Both the position numbers and the translations under genes were made by a program. A DNA stretch of 64,000 nt, taken from contig NC_091676.1 in the NCBI RefSeq assembly GCF_042453785.1, positions 1,061,501 through 1,125,500 on the forward strand, given 5' to 3'. This document shows, one piece after another, positions 1 to 9,207 of the stretch (the first letter of the stretch is position 1; every line of letters begins with the position of its first letter). The DNA is from Malus domestica (Eukaryota; Streptophyta; Magnoliopsida; Rosales; Rosaceae). The notes below the pieces were generated by a model that searched no databases, was not told the DNA's origin, and saw only the letters and a list, made by a program, of their open reading frames with translations.

Positions 1-474
1 AAACGGTCTGATGAGTTGGCTGTTAAGGACTCTCTGGCTCTTAGTGTTCAGTGTGCAGGTTCTGTGTCTAATATGGCCCAACGCCTATTTGCTAGAACCC
101 GCCAAGTTGAATCATTGGCTGCTGAAGTGATGAGTCTCAAACAGGAGATTAGAGGGCTCAAGCATGAGAATAAGCAGTTGCACCGGCTCGCCCATGACTA
201 TGCTACAAACATGAAGAGGAAGCTTGACCAGATGAAGGAATCTGATGGTAAGGTTTTACTTGATCATCAGCGGTTTGTGGGTTTGTTCCAAAGGCATTTA
301 TTGCCTTCGTCCTCTAGGGCTGTACCTGGTAATGAAGCTTCAAATGATGAACCTCCAATGCCTCCTCCTTCTGGGGTTTTGTCAAGTACTGAGGCTCCGG
401 ATAACCACCCTCCGGTGCTTTCTCTTTCTGGGGCTCTACCGACTGCTGAGACTTCCCCTAAGCAACCTTTGTGA
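1..474 (+). CDS. Retrotransposon-associated coiled-coil protein, C-terminal part (5' end outside window)
   Basis: The frame is open from base 1, so the start lies outside the window, and it ends at the TGA at 472-474. The residues translated from about base 80 to 240 form a heptad-like coiled coil rich in E, K, L and Q. The tail is rich in proline and serine and contains a repeated P-S-G-x-L unit. It resembles the C-terminal part of ORFs carried by non-autonomous LTR elements in Rosaceae genomes, from general familiarity only. No catalytic motif is visible. The tandem arrays and gag remnant downstream support a transposon origin rather than a host gene. The function is unknown. Confidence 0.45.
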   Translation, partial: KRSDELAVKDSLALSVQCAGSVSNMAQRLFARTRQVESLAAEVMSLKQEIRGLKHENKQLHRLAHDYATNMKRKLDQMKESDGKVLLDHQRFVGLFQRHLLPSSSRAVPGNEASNDEPPMPPPSGVLSSTEAPDNHPPVLSLSGALPTAETSPKQPL

Positions 475-1076
475 AGGCTCCCTTTTGTTTGTTTATTTTG
501 ACTCATGTATATGTACATATTTGTGGCTTATCGAAAATATTAATAAATAAGCTTTGCTTCATTTCAATATATTGTGTTAAATACACCAAAGCCTTCTTCA
601 TAAAGTTCTTTGAATTTTTGCTTTTGTTGAAACCTGTATTGTTGAAGCTTTGTGAGTGAAGCATGTAGTTTGAGGTAGTGTTCCCTTAATTTCCCGAGTG
701 AGGAAAACTTCTCGGTTGGAGACTTGAAAAATCCAAGTCACTGAGTGGTTGTGAGACTGCCGAGTATTAAGGTGCAGTAGCATATGGTGGGAGTCCCCCA
801 AGTCTTCAGGCGAAGAGAGTTGCCGAATGAGGTGTCTCGCTTGTTACTAATTTGTCAAAGTAACGAATCCTTGTTTCGATGTCACACATTCGCATATGCC
901 TTGTCTAAAAATATTTCCAACTTTTGTGTGTTTGATGCTGCATGCTATTGACTAGACAAGATCAAGTGCAATTAGTAGCTTTTCTCTCTTTTTCATCTTT
1001 TCTTTGGTGGAATTGCTTTTCGTTTCCACTAATCAGCCTGAGTGGATGCAAGATAACACCATTCTCTATAGCTCAG
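475..1076. other. Non-coding 3' part of the retroelement
   Basis: No credible coding frame is present. The sequence is T-rich and lies between the coiled-coil ORF and the 181-bp array. It is probably internal, non-coding sequence of the same element. No LTR boundary could be fixed here. Confidence 0.4.
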
Positions 1077-1865
1077 ATCGCAAAGTCGTCTTCATGAAAG
1101 TTGTTCCTTATCTTGTGAACTACAACATCTCCAAATTTGAGATCCATCGGAGTAGTACAACTCCAGAAATTCAGGTATGATGAGTAACTGTTCATCAATT
1201 TTCTGTTAACCCGTCAGACTTGTTGTGAGCTTCTAAACTCCATTTTTTCTTGTTCATCTTAACATACTTTCTTCATCGAAGTTGTTCCTCACCTTGTCAG
1301 CTACAACATATCCAAATTTGAGATCCATCGGAGCAGTACAAATCCAGAAATTCAGGTATGATGAGTGACTGTTCATCATTTTTCTGTCAACCTGTCAGAC
1401 TTGTTGTGAGCTTCGAAACTCCATTTTCTCTTGTTCAGATCAACATACTTTCTTCATCGAAGTTGTTCCTTAACTTGTGAACTACAACATATCCAAATTT
1501 GAGGTCCCTCGGAGCAGTATAACTCCAGAAATCCAGGTATGATGAGTGACTGTTTATCATTTGTCTGTCAACCCGTCAGATTTGTTGTGAGCTTTGAAAC
1601 TATATTTTCTCTTGCTCAGATCAGCATGCTTTCTTCATTGAAGTTGTTCCTCAGCTTGTGAACTACAACATATCCAAATTTGAGATCCCTCGGAGCTATA
1701 TAACTCAAGAAATTCAGGTATGATGAATGACTGGTTATTATTTTTCTGTCAACCCGTCAGATTTGTTGTGAGCTTCGAAACTCCATTTTCTATTGTTCAG
1801 ATCAGCATGCTTTCTTCATTGAAGTTGTGCCTCATCGTCTCTTTCATAACATATCAAAAATTCAG
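1077..1865 (+). repeat. 181-bp tandem repeat with exon/intron-like units (about 4.5 copies)
   Basis: Units recur with a very regular period of 181 bp. Each has a 98-bp exon-like block (1077-1174, 1258-1355, 1439-1536, 1620-1717, and a degenerate fifth from about 1801) ending in CAG before GTATGATGA, which is a good donor site. An 83-bp intron-like block follows and ends in TTGTTCAG or TTGCTCAG, which is a good acceptor; the acceptor before the second block has decayed to CAT. The blocks share the core GTTGTTCC...CAACAT.TCCAAATTTGAG. Because 98 is not a multiple of three, splicing all units together would shift the frame each time. No protein function is recognised. Confidence 0.8.
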
Positions 1866-2400
1866 AATGAACTAATGGTTAAATATTTCCAGATCTTCGA
1901 AACATCATAGCAGCTTCGAAATCTGCAAGAATCCGACTGTCATGTTTGGAGCTTCAACACTTTAATTTCCGTCGCTCAAACAGAAATGGTTCCTTCTTGA
2001 AAGTTGTTCATATGCTCAAAAACTATAGGGTGTCCAAAATTCAGCTCCATTGGAGAAGAGCAGAGGTTGCAGAAATTTGATAGATGAAAGGAGGCGGAAG
2101 AGGGAGAGAGAGAAAAAGTCTCTTGGGTTGGATTTCTATTTTGGGGCAGATTCCAAGTTTTGTAGCACCTTCATTATTGATGAATTGCTTGTACTTTTGT
2201 CCATTATGAAACTTGGGACTTTGGCTTGTTGTTGGATCTATTATAATATGTTTGGAAACATATACATAATTGCTTGTTTGGTTATGACAGGGATGTTGTG
2301 GGTGTAGAACAAAACAAATGTTTGTGTTGACCTGTGTTTTTGTACAAGTTCAAGGGCATCTTGGGTTTTGTGAACAAAATTTGTTTATTTGGAGCAAGGT
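1866..2400. other. Non-coding stretch between two tandem arrays
   Basis: This is AT-rich sequence without a convincing coding frame or terminal repeats. It probably belongs to the same retroelement composite. Confidence 0.35.
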
Positions 2401-2404
2401 TTTG

Positions 2405-2986
2405 TGGTGAAGCTTTGTAGGTGAAGCTTTGGTGTTGAAGCTTTCTAGGTGAAGCTTTGATGGTGAAGCTTTCTGGGTGAAGCTATGTAGGTGAAGCTTT
2501 CTAGGTGAAGCTTTTTTAGGTGAAGCTTTGTAGGTGAAGCTTTTTTAAGTGAAGCTTTTCGGGTGAAGTTTTTTGGGTGAAGCTTTGTGGGTGAAGCTTT
2601 TTAGGTGAAGCTTTGTGGGTGAAGCTTTTTTAGGTGAAGCTGTTTGGGTGAAGCTTTTTGGAGGTGAAGTTTTTTTTGGGTGAAGCTTTTTTAGGTGAAG
2701 CTTTTTGGGTGAAGCTTTGATGGTGAAGCTTTGTAGATGAAGCTTTGTAGATGAAGCTTTCGAGGTGAAGCTTTGTAGGTGAAAGTATGTAGAGGGAGCT
2801 TTCTAGGTGAAGCTTTTTTAGGTGAAGCTGTGTAGGTGAAGCTTTTTTAAGTGAAGCTTTTCGGGTGAAGTTTTTTTTTTTGGGTGAAGCTTTTTTAGGT
2901 GAAGCTTTTTGGGTGAAACTTTTTGGATGAAGCTTTTTGGGTGAAGTTTTGGAGGTGAAGCTTTTCGGGTGAAGCTTTTTGGATGA

Positions 2987-2995
<9 letters not shown>
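2405..2995. repeat. GTGAAGCTTT minisatellite
   Basis: About 40 degenerate copies of a 13-17 base unit built on (A/G)GGTGAAGCTTT occur back to back, giving an unusual cluster of AAGCTT sites. It ends in a pure T tract at about 2991-3017. The minus strand reads as a Lys/Leu/His-rich frame only because of the repeat. Similar arrays are probably part of this retroelement family, which is an inference. Confidence 0.85.
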
Positions 2996-3017
<22 letters not shown>

Positions 3018-3191
3018 GGCGCTTGACACGGTCTTCATTTGCTTGTTTTGTAGTGACTGTGGAAGACGGATTGCTTTCTGATTGAGAAGGGTTCCGGCAT
3101 CGCTTTGCACCATCTTCATGTGGGTAATATAGGAACTTCCTTATGTTTTGATCATGCATGTAGTGATAGAATTTGTTTCTTCTTATTGTAG

Positions 3192-3360
3192 ATGTCAGAG
3201 TCTGGAAGTTCTAGTGATGAGGGCTCTTCTAGCTTTAGCTCTAAGTCTGAGTCTGCAATGTCGGAGTCTTCAGGGTCTTTGTTAGAGTCCTGTACTAGAG
3301 AAACATTGGATGATCTTCCCAACCGTCAAACTTTAGCTATTGCTAGTTCTTCCTCCATGG
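3192..3360 (+). pseudogene. N-terminal fragment of a serine-rich transposon ORF
   Basis: A short frame begins with ATG at 3192 and encodes a Ser/Glu-rich N terminus (MSESGSSSDEGSSSF...). The readable frame continues to 3466, but from about 3345-3380 onward the same bases encode conserved gag sequence on the other strand. The ORF is therefore probably cut by a junction with the minus-strand gag element. It may be the N-terminal half of the ORF family whose C-terminal end is seen at 1-474. It has no catalytic features. Confidence 0.35.
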
Positions 3361-4761
3361 CGTTGGGTGAGGGGGTTTCTCCTGATATGTCTTTGCCTCG
3401 GCGGAGGCATGGTTATAAACCTGCGCCATCACCTCAGAGTAAGTCTTCCAAGTATTGGCATTGATCATGTATTTAAAGAAACAATCACGTAGGCCTGCCG
3501 TGAAGGCTTTGAGGGCAGTCTTGTCGTCTGCCTCGGCACACCGGGAGTATTCATGGCTGAAGCGGCCAGCATACATACGTAATGACTCGTCTGGCCTCTG
3601 GCGGATAGTGTACAGGTCATCTGCAGAGTGCAAGCGATCGGTTTGGAAAATGTGTTGGGAAACAAATAGTTTCCTCAATTCCTCAAATGAGTCTACCGTC
3701 TCAGGTGTAAGACGACAATACCAATTTAGAGCTCCGCCAGAGAGGGTGGAGGGGAAGAGAAGACATCGCTCTTCGTCGGTGTGCATCCGGTATGCCATGG
3801 TGGACTCAAAGAGGTTAAGGTGCTCAATCGGGTCCTCTTTTCCAGTATAAAGTTGCAAGCCAAGCTTCTGCTTTGTCTTTGCTTGAAGGGGGGTGTTGAG
3901 GATCCTCCTTGTAAGAGGGCCAGGCCTGGGTTGGTTCCAGTCAGGTATTTCAGCCTGACGTTCAGCCTTCAACTTGTTTACTTCCTCAAGAAGTTGTAGG
4001 ACAAGGGGGTCCTGAGCGGAGTTATGTGCCACTGGAGCTTTCTTTCGTAAATCTCCATCTCCTCTTGGAATTAGGAAGGTTTGATCAAGGGCATGTGATT
4101 TTTCCCTGGACTCGCTGTACTGGCTTCCAGGGTATGTTTGTCGGAACACCTCTGAGTCCCCTGTACCCTCATGTCTCTCTAGGACTTGTTGCACCTTCCC
4201 CAAGTTGGTGGCCGGCTCGGGCCGTGGCAGGGGACCGAGTCTCTCAGAAATCCTTGGGTCATTGATCTTTGAGCTTATATGGATGGAATTCTCTCGACGT
4301 TGCTTCAGGAAATCCCGACAATCGCGAAAGACGGCTTTCGATCCTTCTGCCCCTTCAGCAAAGAGGTGTCTCCCTCCGCTTCTCATGGTTCGGGTCGAAG
4401 CAACTGGGTTAAGAGAAGCCTCATGTTGATTATCAAATCGAGGGGTAATTTGTTCCCTATCAGGGATATCTATGTCGAATGCATGTGACCCTCCATGTTG
4501 GAGGGCACCCAGTTGATGGTTGACTTCCACGGGGGCAACAAGCTCGCGTGTCTGAGCTTGCCTAGCTTCGTGAAGTGTCTCAAAGAGCTTCTCATATTGC
4601 TCCTGGAGGACCTCATTCCTCATTGCTATCTTGTTGTTCTGAGCTTCCAACTCATCGACTTTAGCTTGAAGAAGAACTCGTTTTCCTTCCTTCTTTCGTT
4701 GTTTCGCACTATGTGCAAGGGGGGTGTCATTCTGTGTGCTGTGGCTTCCTTCGCTTCCCAT
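3343..4761 (-). CDS. Ty3/gypsy-type gag polyprotein, C-terminally truncated
   Basis: This is a 472-residue frame if started at the ATG at 4759-4761. I chose that start because the upstream 77 codons run through the primer-binding site and LTR. The N terminus has a coiled coil (VDELEAQNNKIAMRNEVLQE). The C-terminal half is a retrotransposon gag domain, with hallmarks such as ALNWYCRL, an F..LRKLFVSQ segment and the SEVMAQVYNHASAEAKTY region. Gag forms the virus-like particle in the cytoplasm. The frame ends where the sequence joins the plus-strand fragment at 3192-3360. No zinc knuckle, protease, reverse transcriptase or integrase follows, so the element is a broken remnant. Confidence 0.8.
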   Translation of the reverse strand: MGSEGSHSTQNDTPLAHSAKQRKKEGKRVLLQAKVDELEAQNNKIAMRNEVLQEQYEKLFETLHEARQAQTRELVAPVEVNHQLGALQHGGSHAFDIDIPDREQITPRFDNQHEASLNPVASTRTMRSGGRHLFAEGAEGSKAVFRDCRDFLKQRRENSIHISSKINDPRISERLGPLPRPEPATNLGKVQQVLERHEGTGDSEVFRQTYPGSQYSESREKSHALDQTFLIPRGDGDLRKKAPVAHNSAQDPLVLQLLEEVNKLKAERQAEIPDWNQPRPGPLTRRILNTPLQAKTKQKLGLQLYTGKEDPIEHLNLFESTMAYRMHTDEERCLLFPSTLSGGALNWYCRLTPETVDSFEELRKLFVSQHIFQTDRLHSADDLYTIRQRPDESLRMYAGRFSHEYSRCAEADDKTALKAFTAGLRDCFFKYMINANTWKTYSEVMAQVYNHASAEAKTYQEKPPHPTPWRKN

Positions 4762-4850
4762 GCTGGAGAGGGATGCCTGATCAAAAGAAAGTGTACGAAT
4801 GATAGAAACCAGCTTGACACAGCTGAAGAGAGTAGGAATAAGTGTCGTTT

Positions 4851-4868
4851 CCCACAGACGGCGCCAAA
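4851..4868 (-). other. Primer-binding site of the gag element
   Basis: On the minus strand the sequence TTTGGCGCCGTCTGTGGG follows the LTR end directly. TGGCGCC at the start of the internal region is a common plant gypsy primer-binding site core. The exact tRNA cannot be decided by eye. Confidence 0.65.
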
Positions 4869-5380
4869 TGTTGATGCACAAAATCAGCGAAGACTTTGGT
4901 ACAACAGAAAGTGTCAGGTTTTGTGACCTTCGCTTGGTTGCTTCGGTCACTAGTGAGGATAAGTACGTAAATGAATAGAGACATAGAAGCAAACACAGGA
5001 TGTACGTGGTTCACCCAGATTGGCTACGTCCACGGAGTAGAGGAGTTCTTATTAGTAGTGAAGGGCTTACACAAGTACAAAGGATCAAGCTCTCAATTTA
5101 GTGAGTTCTTGTGAATGATTTAACACAAATGGCATTAGGCAATATTGTGGGGGAATGACCCCTATTTATAGAAAAACTTGTAGCTTTGTCACATTGACAT
5201 GTGTCATGTTATGATTGGTTCTTGATGTCGACACGTGCTGCGCTCTGATTGGCTTCTAATCTTGACATGTGTCGAGTAGTGATTGGCCTCCTAGTCGGAG
5301 GGGAACTCTTCTGGGTCCTTGACAGTATAGCGTTGGCCGGTGCTCGGTAGTTTCGGGATTGGTCAAGTATGGTACAAACA
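4869..5380 (-). mobile_element. 5' LTR of the minus-strand gypsy-type element
   Basis: Read on the minus strand it begins TGTTTGTACCATACTTGACC and ends GCATCAACA, followed by the primer-binding site. The TG...CA ends fit an LTR of about 512 bp. A TATAAATAG motif on the minus strand (about 5163-5172) would be the promoter. The matching 3' LTR is absent because the element is truncated inside gag, so no TSD can be checked. Its inner end, TGTTGATGCACAAAATC, recurs at 37423. Confidence 0.7.
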
Positions 5381-5920
5381 CAACTCTTGACTAAAAAATA
5401 CACAAGTTTCAAGTTCAATTTAGTCATCAAATTATTCACTAATTTAACAAACCAATATTAGTTTCAAGCCCAACCAATATGATTATATGAGGCCAACAAG
5501 TTTCTATTTGGCCCAACTAATAATTATCACTTGTTGATCTTATGAAAGTCACAAATGCAAAATGCAAGCAATCTACTCGAGCAATATGCCAAATATATTA
5601 TTTTCAAACTAAAGAAAAGTAATCAACACATTATTGTCAACACTCTCATCCATCTCAACAACATTTTTTTGTCGAAGCCTGAATTATCCCACATTTTGAT
5701 GAGTAAAATTAATTCTTTCAAAAAAAAAAAAACAGTAAAATTAATTTTAAGTGGGGCTCAGAAAGGCTAAAAGAGTTTTAGCGCACCCTTTAATCACAGT
5801 CAAATAACACAACATCCTTTTAAAGCTTTCAACCGGTAAATCACCCATATTTTTGTCAGTTTTGTTCTTCAAACACAAGACTAGAGAGCAAATTTAAATT
5901 AAAATTACATTAACCACAGG
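5381..5920. other. Intergenic, nothing recognised
   Basis: AT-rich sequence with a short poly-A tract near 5722. No coding frame or terminal repeats were seen. Confidence 0.4.
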
Positions 5921-5925
5921 ACTAC

Positions 5926-6561
5926 TGTCACATCCCCGCCCGAGGCGAACCATTTCCTGGGCCCGTTCCACCATCATAGCACGATATTGTCCGCTTTGGG
6001 CTTACCATTCCCTCACGGTTTTGTTTTTGGGAACTCACGAGCAACTTCCCAATGGGTCACCCATCCTGTGAGTGTTCTAGCCTCCTTCTCGCTTAACTTT
6101 GGAGTTCCTACATAACCTAAAGCCAGTGAGCTCCCAAAACGCCTTGTGCTAGGTAGGAATGAGAATATACATTTAAGGATCACTCCCCTGGACGATGTGG
6201 GATGTTACAATCCACCCCCTTTAGGGGCCCGACGTCCTTGTCGGCACACTTCCGGCCAGGGATTGGCTCTGATACCATTTGTCACATCCCGCCTGGGGCG
6301 GACCACTTCCTAGGCCCGTTCCACCACCGTAGCACGGTATTGTCCGCTTTGGGCTTACCATTCCCTCACGATTTTTTTTTTGGAACTCATGAGCAACTTC
6401 CCAGTGGGTCACCCATCCTGGGAGTGCTCTGGCCTCCTTCTCGCTTAACTTTGGAGTTCCTATAGAACCTGAAACCAGTGAGCTCCCAAAATGTCTCGTG
6501 CTAGGTAGGGATGTGAATATACATTTAAGGATCACTCCCCTGGACGATATGAGATGTTACA
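5926..6561 (-). mobile_element. Complete Cassandra retrotransposon (TRIM with 5S-like LTRs)
   Basis: Two LTRs (5926-6209 and 6280-6561) flank a 70-bp internal region. They are bounded by a perfect 5-bp TSD, ACTAC (5921-5925 and 6562-6566). On the minus strand each LTR starts TGTAACATC or the slightly changed TGTAACATCTC and ends GGGATGTGACA. The primer-binding site TGGTATCAGAGCC (initiator tRNA-Met) is at about 6264-6277, and a purine tract AAAGGGGGTGG adjoins the other LTR. Each LTR holds a 5S rRNA-derived segment (about 6035-6135 and 6385-6485) that keeps the C-box-like AGGATGGGTGACC. This matches Cassandra, whose LTRs carry 5S sequence. There is no coding capacity. By eye about one in ten LTR positions differs, so the insertion is old. 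Confidence 0.93.
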
Positions 6562-6566
6562 ACTAC

Positions 6567-7444
6567 TTGTCCTGATTACTACAAATATATAATATAACAT
6601 CACAAGAATGCCAATCAATTAACTTGGTTAGTTAATTACTTTGATTTTCTTGCTTTGACTAGCCATATGCTTTCGCCCCACTAATTAATGGGGTATCTTA
6701 TTTTCTCAAGACTAATCATTTATCTCTTGCTTTGACTATGAGATTTGCTACATTAGTATTCCTAGTCTTTTCATCTTTTCATCTTTTCATCTTTTCATCT
6801 ATGAATCTCTTATCTCGTTATTATTTTAAGATAATAAACAATAAAATGAAATTAATTAACAGCCACCCTTACTATACAGTCTATACTAGGTATATACTAT
6901 TGCACTCGAGTTCCAACTTCCAATCAACGTAGAGAAGATAGAATCCGGGCTTTTTTTTTAAGAAAAGCTTCCTTGTTTTATACCCTTTTTTATTTCCTAT
7001 ATAGAAAGAAGGTTTTGATTTTTTTATCAGTTGCATTGGTCTGTTTTTCTTAAAGAGTTTTGGTTTGTCTCAGGAGTAGAATTCTCTTCCCTTCTAATTT
7101 TCTTCTCCTTCAATCCTCTCTTATTTTAACAGTTACAATTAAATAACTTCAACATCTTGTGTCCACTTTATTATAGAGAGAAAAAAAAAAGTAAAATAAG
7201 AAGAAAAAATCCTCCTCCTTATCACGTGGTACTCATTTCCAATAATTTTTAATAAAAGAAAGGTAGTGAGCAGGGAGGGGGGCTCACCGAAGTAAGATGG
7301 GTGCTATTGACTAAAAAAAAAAGTAAGATGGGTGCTTTGCACCATATATCAACTATTACTGATGAGTTAATTTTGTACAAACTATTTTATGTTTAATTTT
7401 TTTATTATCAAAATGGTTCTTGAGATTGAAATAAAACTTCCCTC
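6567..7444. other. Intergenic, AT-rich
   Basis: No gene was seen. A short direct repeat, TCATCTTT, is iterated four times near 6771-6800. There are several poly-T and poly-A tracts. Confidence 0.4.
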
Positions 7445-8041
7445 TAGGGGTGGGTTCGGCTTCATTCGGTTCCGTTTTTACCAAGATCGAAATCGAACCG
7501 AAACTTCGGTTTGGTTCGGTTCAGTTCAATTTTCTTTTGGTTTTTTTTTATTTGGTTTTCTTTGGTACGGTTTCGGTTTTTTTTTTATGTTATAAAACTT
7601 AATCTTTTTTTTTTTTAATATTGAATTTAGAAATGAGGCTTGCATTGGTAGACTAATAATAAGTGGGGAAAGTGGAAAGTGGGAAAGTAGTTGTTTATAT
7701 ACAAGATCATATAAACTAATCATATTCTATCAACAATCTCAATTGCAGAGAAAAATGATGTACGTATCAATTCAAAAAACAAACAAATAGATAAGCTCTT
7801 CCAAGTTTCAAAGCCTTCCAAAACTTTCCTTTATAACCAATGAAATATACTCCCTAATTGAACCAAGTATGCTTCTTGAAAAAGCCCTAGGTTAGTTTCA
7901 AACTTGGCAACAAAGTTTCACAAAGTAACATCATGAGCGTACATTCATAAAGTGTAAAAGGATTTGGTTATGTTCGATTTTTTTTCGGTTTTCGATTCGG
8001 TTCCCTTTTTTGGGGTTTTCGGTTTTTTGAACCCACCCCTA
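7445..8041. mobile_element. hAT-like MITE
   Basis: The ends are inverted: TAGGGGTGGGTTC at the left, and its complement GAACCCACCCCTA at the right. Subterminal CGGTTT/AACCGA motifs recur near both ends, as in plant hAT elements. The possible 8-bp TSD is decayed (CTTCCCTC versus CTTCACGT). There is no coding capacity. Confidence 0.65.
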
Positions 8042-8050
8042 CTTCACGTG

Positions 8051-8314
8051 GGTTTCTGACAATGAAAATCGATACAAGTGGTCCTTGAGTTTGTCCGTCA
8101 TAAATCGTTTTGATCATGCTATGAAAAATCTGTCAATATCCTCGTTAAGTGGAGGGAAAGTTGGTTTGACAAAAATACTCTTAAAAAGGTAGTTACGTAG
8201 TCATTCACATAACAATTTAACAAGGATATTGATAAGTTTTTTATGGAAGACCCAAAATGATTTACAGTGGACAAACTCAGGGACCACTTCCATCAATTTT
8301 TATTGTCAGGGACC
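8051..8314. mobile_element. MITE with about 50-bp terminal inverted repeats
   Basis: The left end (CTGACAATGAAAATCGATAC then AAGTGGTCC.TGAGTTTGTCC) pairs with the right end (GGACAAACTCAGGGACCACTT then ATTTTTATTGTCAG). A clear TSD was not found. It is non-coding, and it sits directly between two other elements. Confidence 0.65.
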
Positions 8315-8328
8315 AAAGTGATGAGTTA

Positions 8329-8969
8329 AGACCATCTCCAACCGACCCGGACAAAAGGCTATATGGCTAAAAATAGCTCAAAATGACATGAAATCCGTCT
8401 CCAACTGAGGGTTAGGCTAAAGGGCTCATGGGCCCCACTGGGCCAAAAATGGAAAATAGCTAGCCCAAAGGAGCTAGCCAACTAGCCCGGGGTCGGTCCA
8501 ATATTCAAAACCCAATGGCTACCTGGCGTCAGCATAGCGCTAGCTAGCAACGACTAGCTGATGTCATGGTAACGCCAGATTACCATTAGATTTGACTTCT
8601 TTTTCTTTTCTTTTTTTCAGACAAAATTTTTAAAAATAAAAATAAAAAATTCTAATTTTTTTTCCTATAAATACCTAAGTCATTCTTACACAATTTCTCA
8701 CATAATTTTCACCATTCCATACTATCTTACTTCATTTTATTTCAATTATTCACATTCTATTCTCTTACCTCTTCCAATAATCTTTCCTTTGACCCCCTCG
8801 GTTGGAGATGATTTTTTGTCACATGACTATGTTTGGCCTATGACCCTTTAGCCCCCTCGGTTGGACATTGTAAGAAATATGGCCTAGCACTGTTCATTAA
8901 AATATTAATTTCTTAGAGGGCTATAGGGCTAAAGGGAGCCCTCTAGCCCTCATTCGGTTGGAGATGACT
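8329..8969. mobile_element. PIF/Harbinger-type MITE
   Basis: The ends read GACCATCTCCAACCGA and, on the other strand, GTCATCTCCAACCGA. They are flanked by TTAA, consistent with the 3-bp TTA/TAA target of Harbinger elements. It contains CTATAAATACC (about 8665), probably a leftover promoter of the autonomous parent. There is no ORF. Confidence 0.7.
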
Positions 8970-9057
8970 TAATGTCAATCTCAAAAACCATTTTGGCTAA
9001 AAAGCAAAAATAAAAATAAAAATAAAACATGAAATAAGGCAAAGGGAGCTATAGAAG

Positions 9058-9207
9058 AAGGGTAGTGCTATTCACATACATTTTTTACCTCCCACCTACC
9101 CTAGTTGATTTTTATCTATAAATCTTGTTCAATTAATTTGATATGACAGTAAAAAATTAATAAGATATGTAACAAGTAAAAATGTGCTTGTGGATAACAC
9201 CACCCTA
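9058..9207. mobile_element. Fold-back MITE, about 150 bp
   Basis: The ends AGGGTAGTGCTATTCACATAC and GTGCTTGTGGATAACACCACCCT pair imperfectly. The internal AATCTTGTTCAATTAATTTGAT matches the interior of the better preserved 150-bp element at 42473-42622, so both belong to one family. Confidence 0.6.

Noticed and set aside
1077..1865. A CRISPR-like repeat/spacer array
   Set aside because: The whole 181-bp unit is repeated, without unique spacers, and the DNA is plant nuclear.
2818..3159. Lys/His/Leu-rich frame on the minus strand
   Set aside because: It is a direct translation of the GTGAAGCTTT minisatellite and poly-T tract. No conserved domain.
4762..4992. N-terminal extension of the gag frame
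   Set aside because: It reads through the primer-binding site and LTR, which are not coding.
6035..6135. A genuine 5S rRNA gene
   Set aside because: The 5S-like segment lies inside paired LTRs with TSDs and is diverged. It is part of Cassandra, not an rDNA unit.
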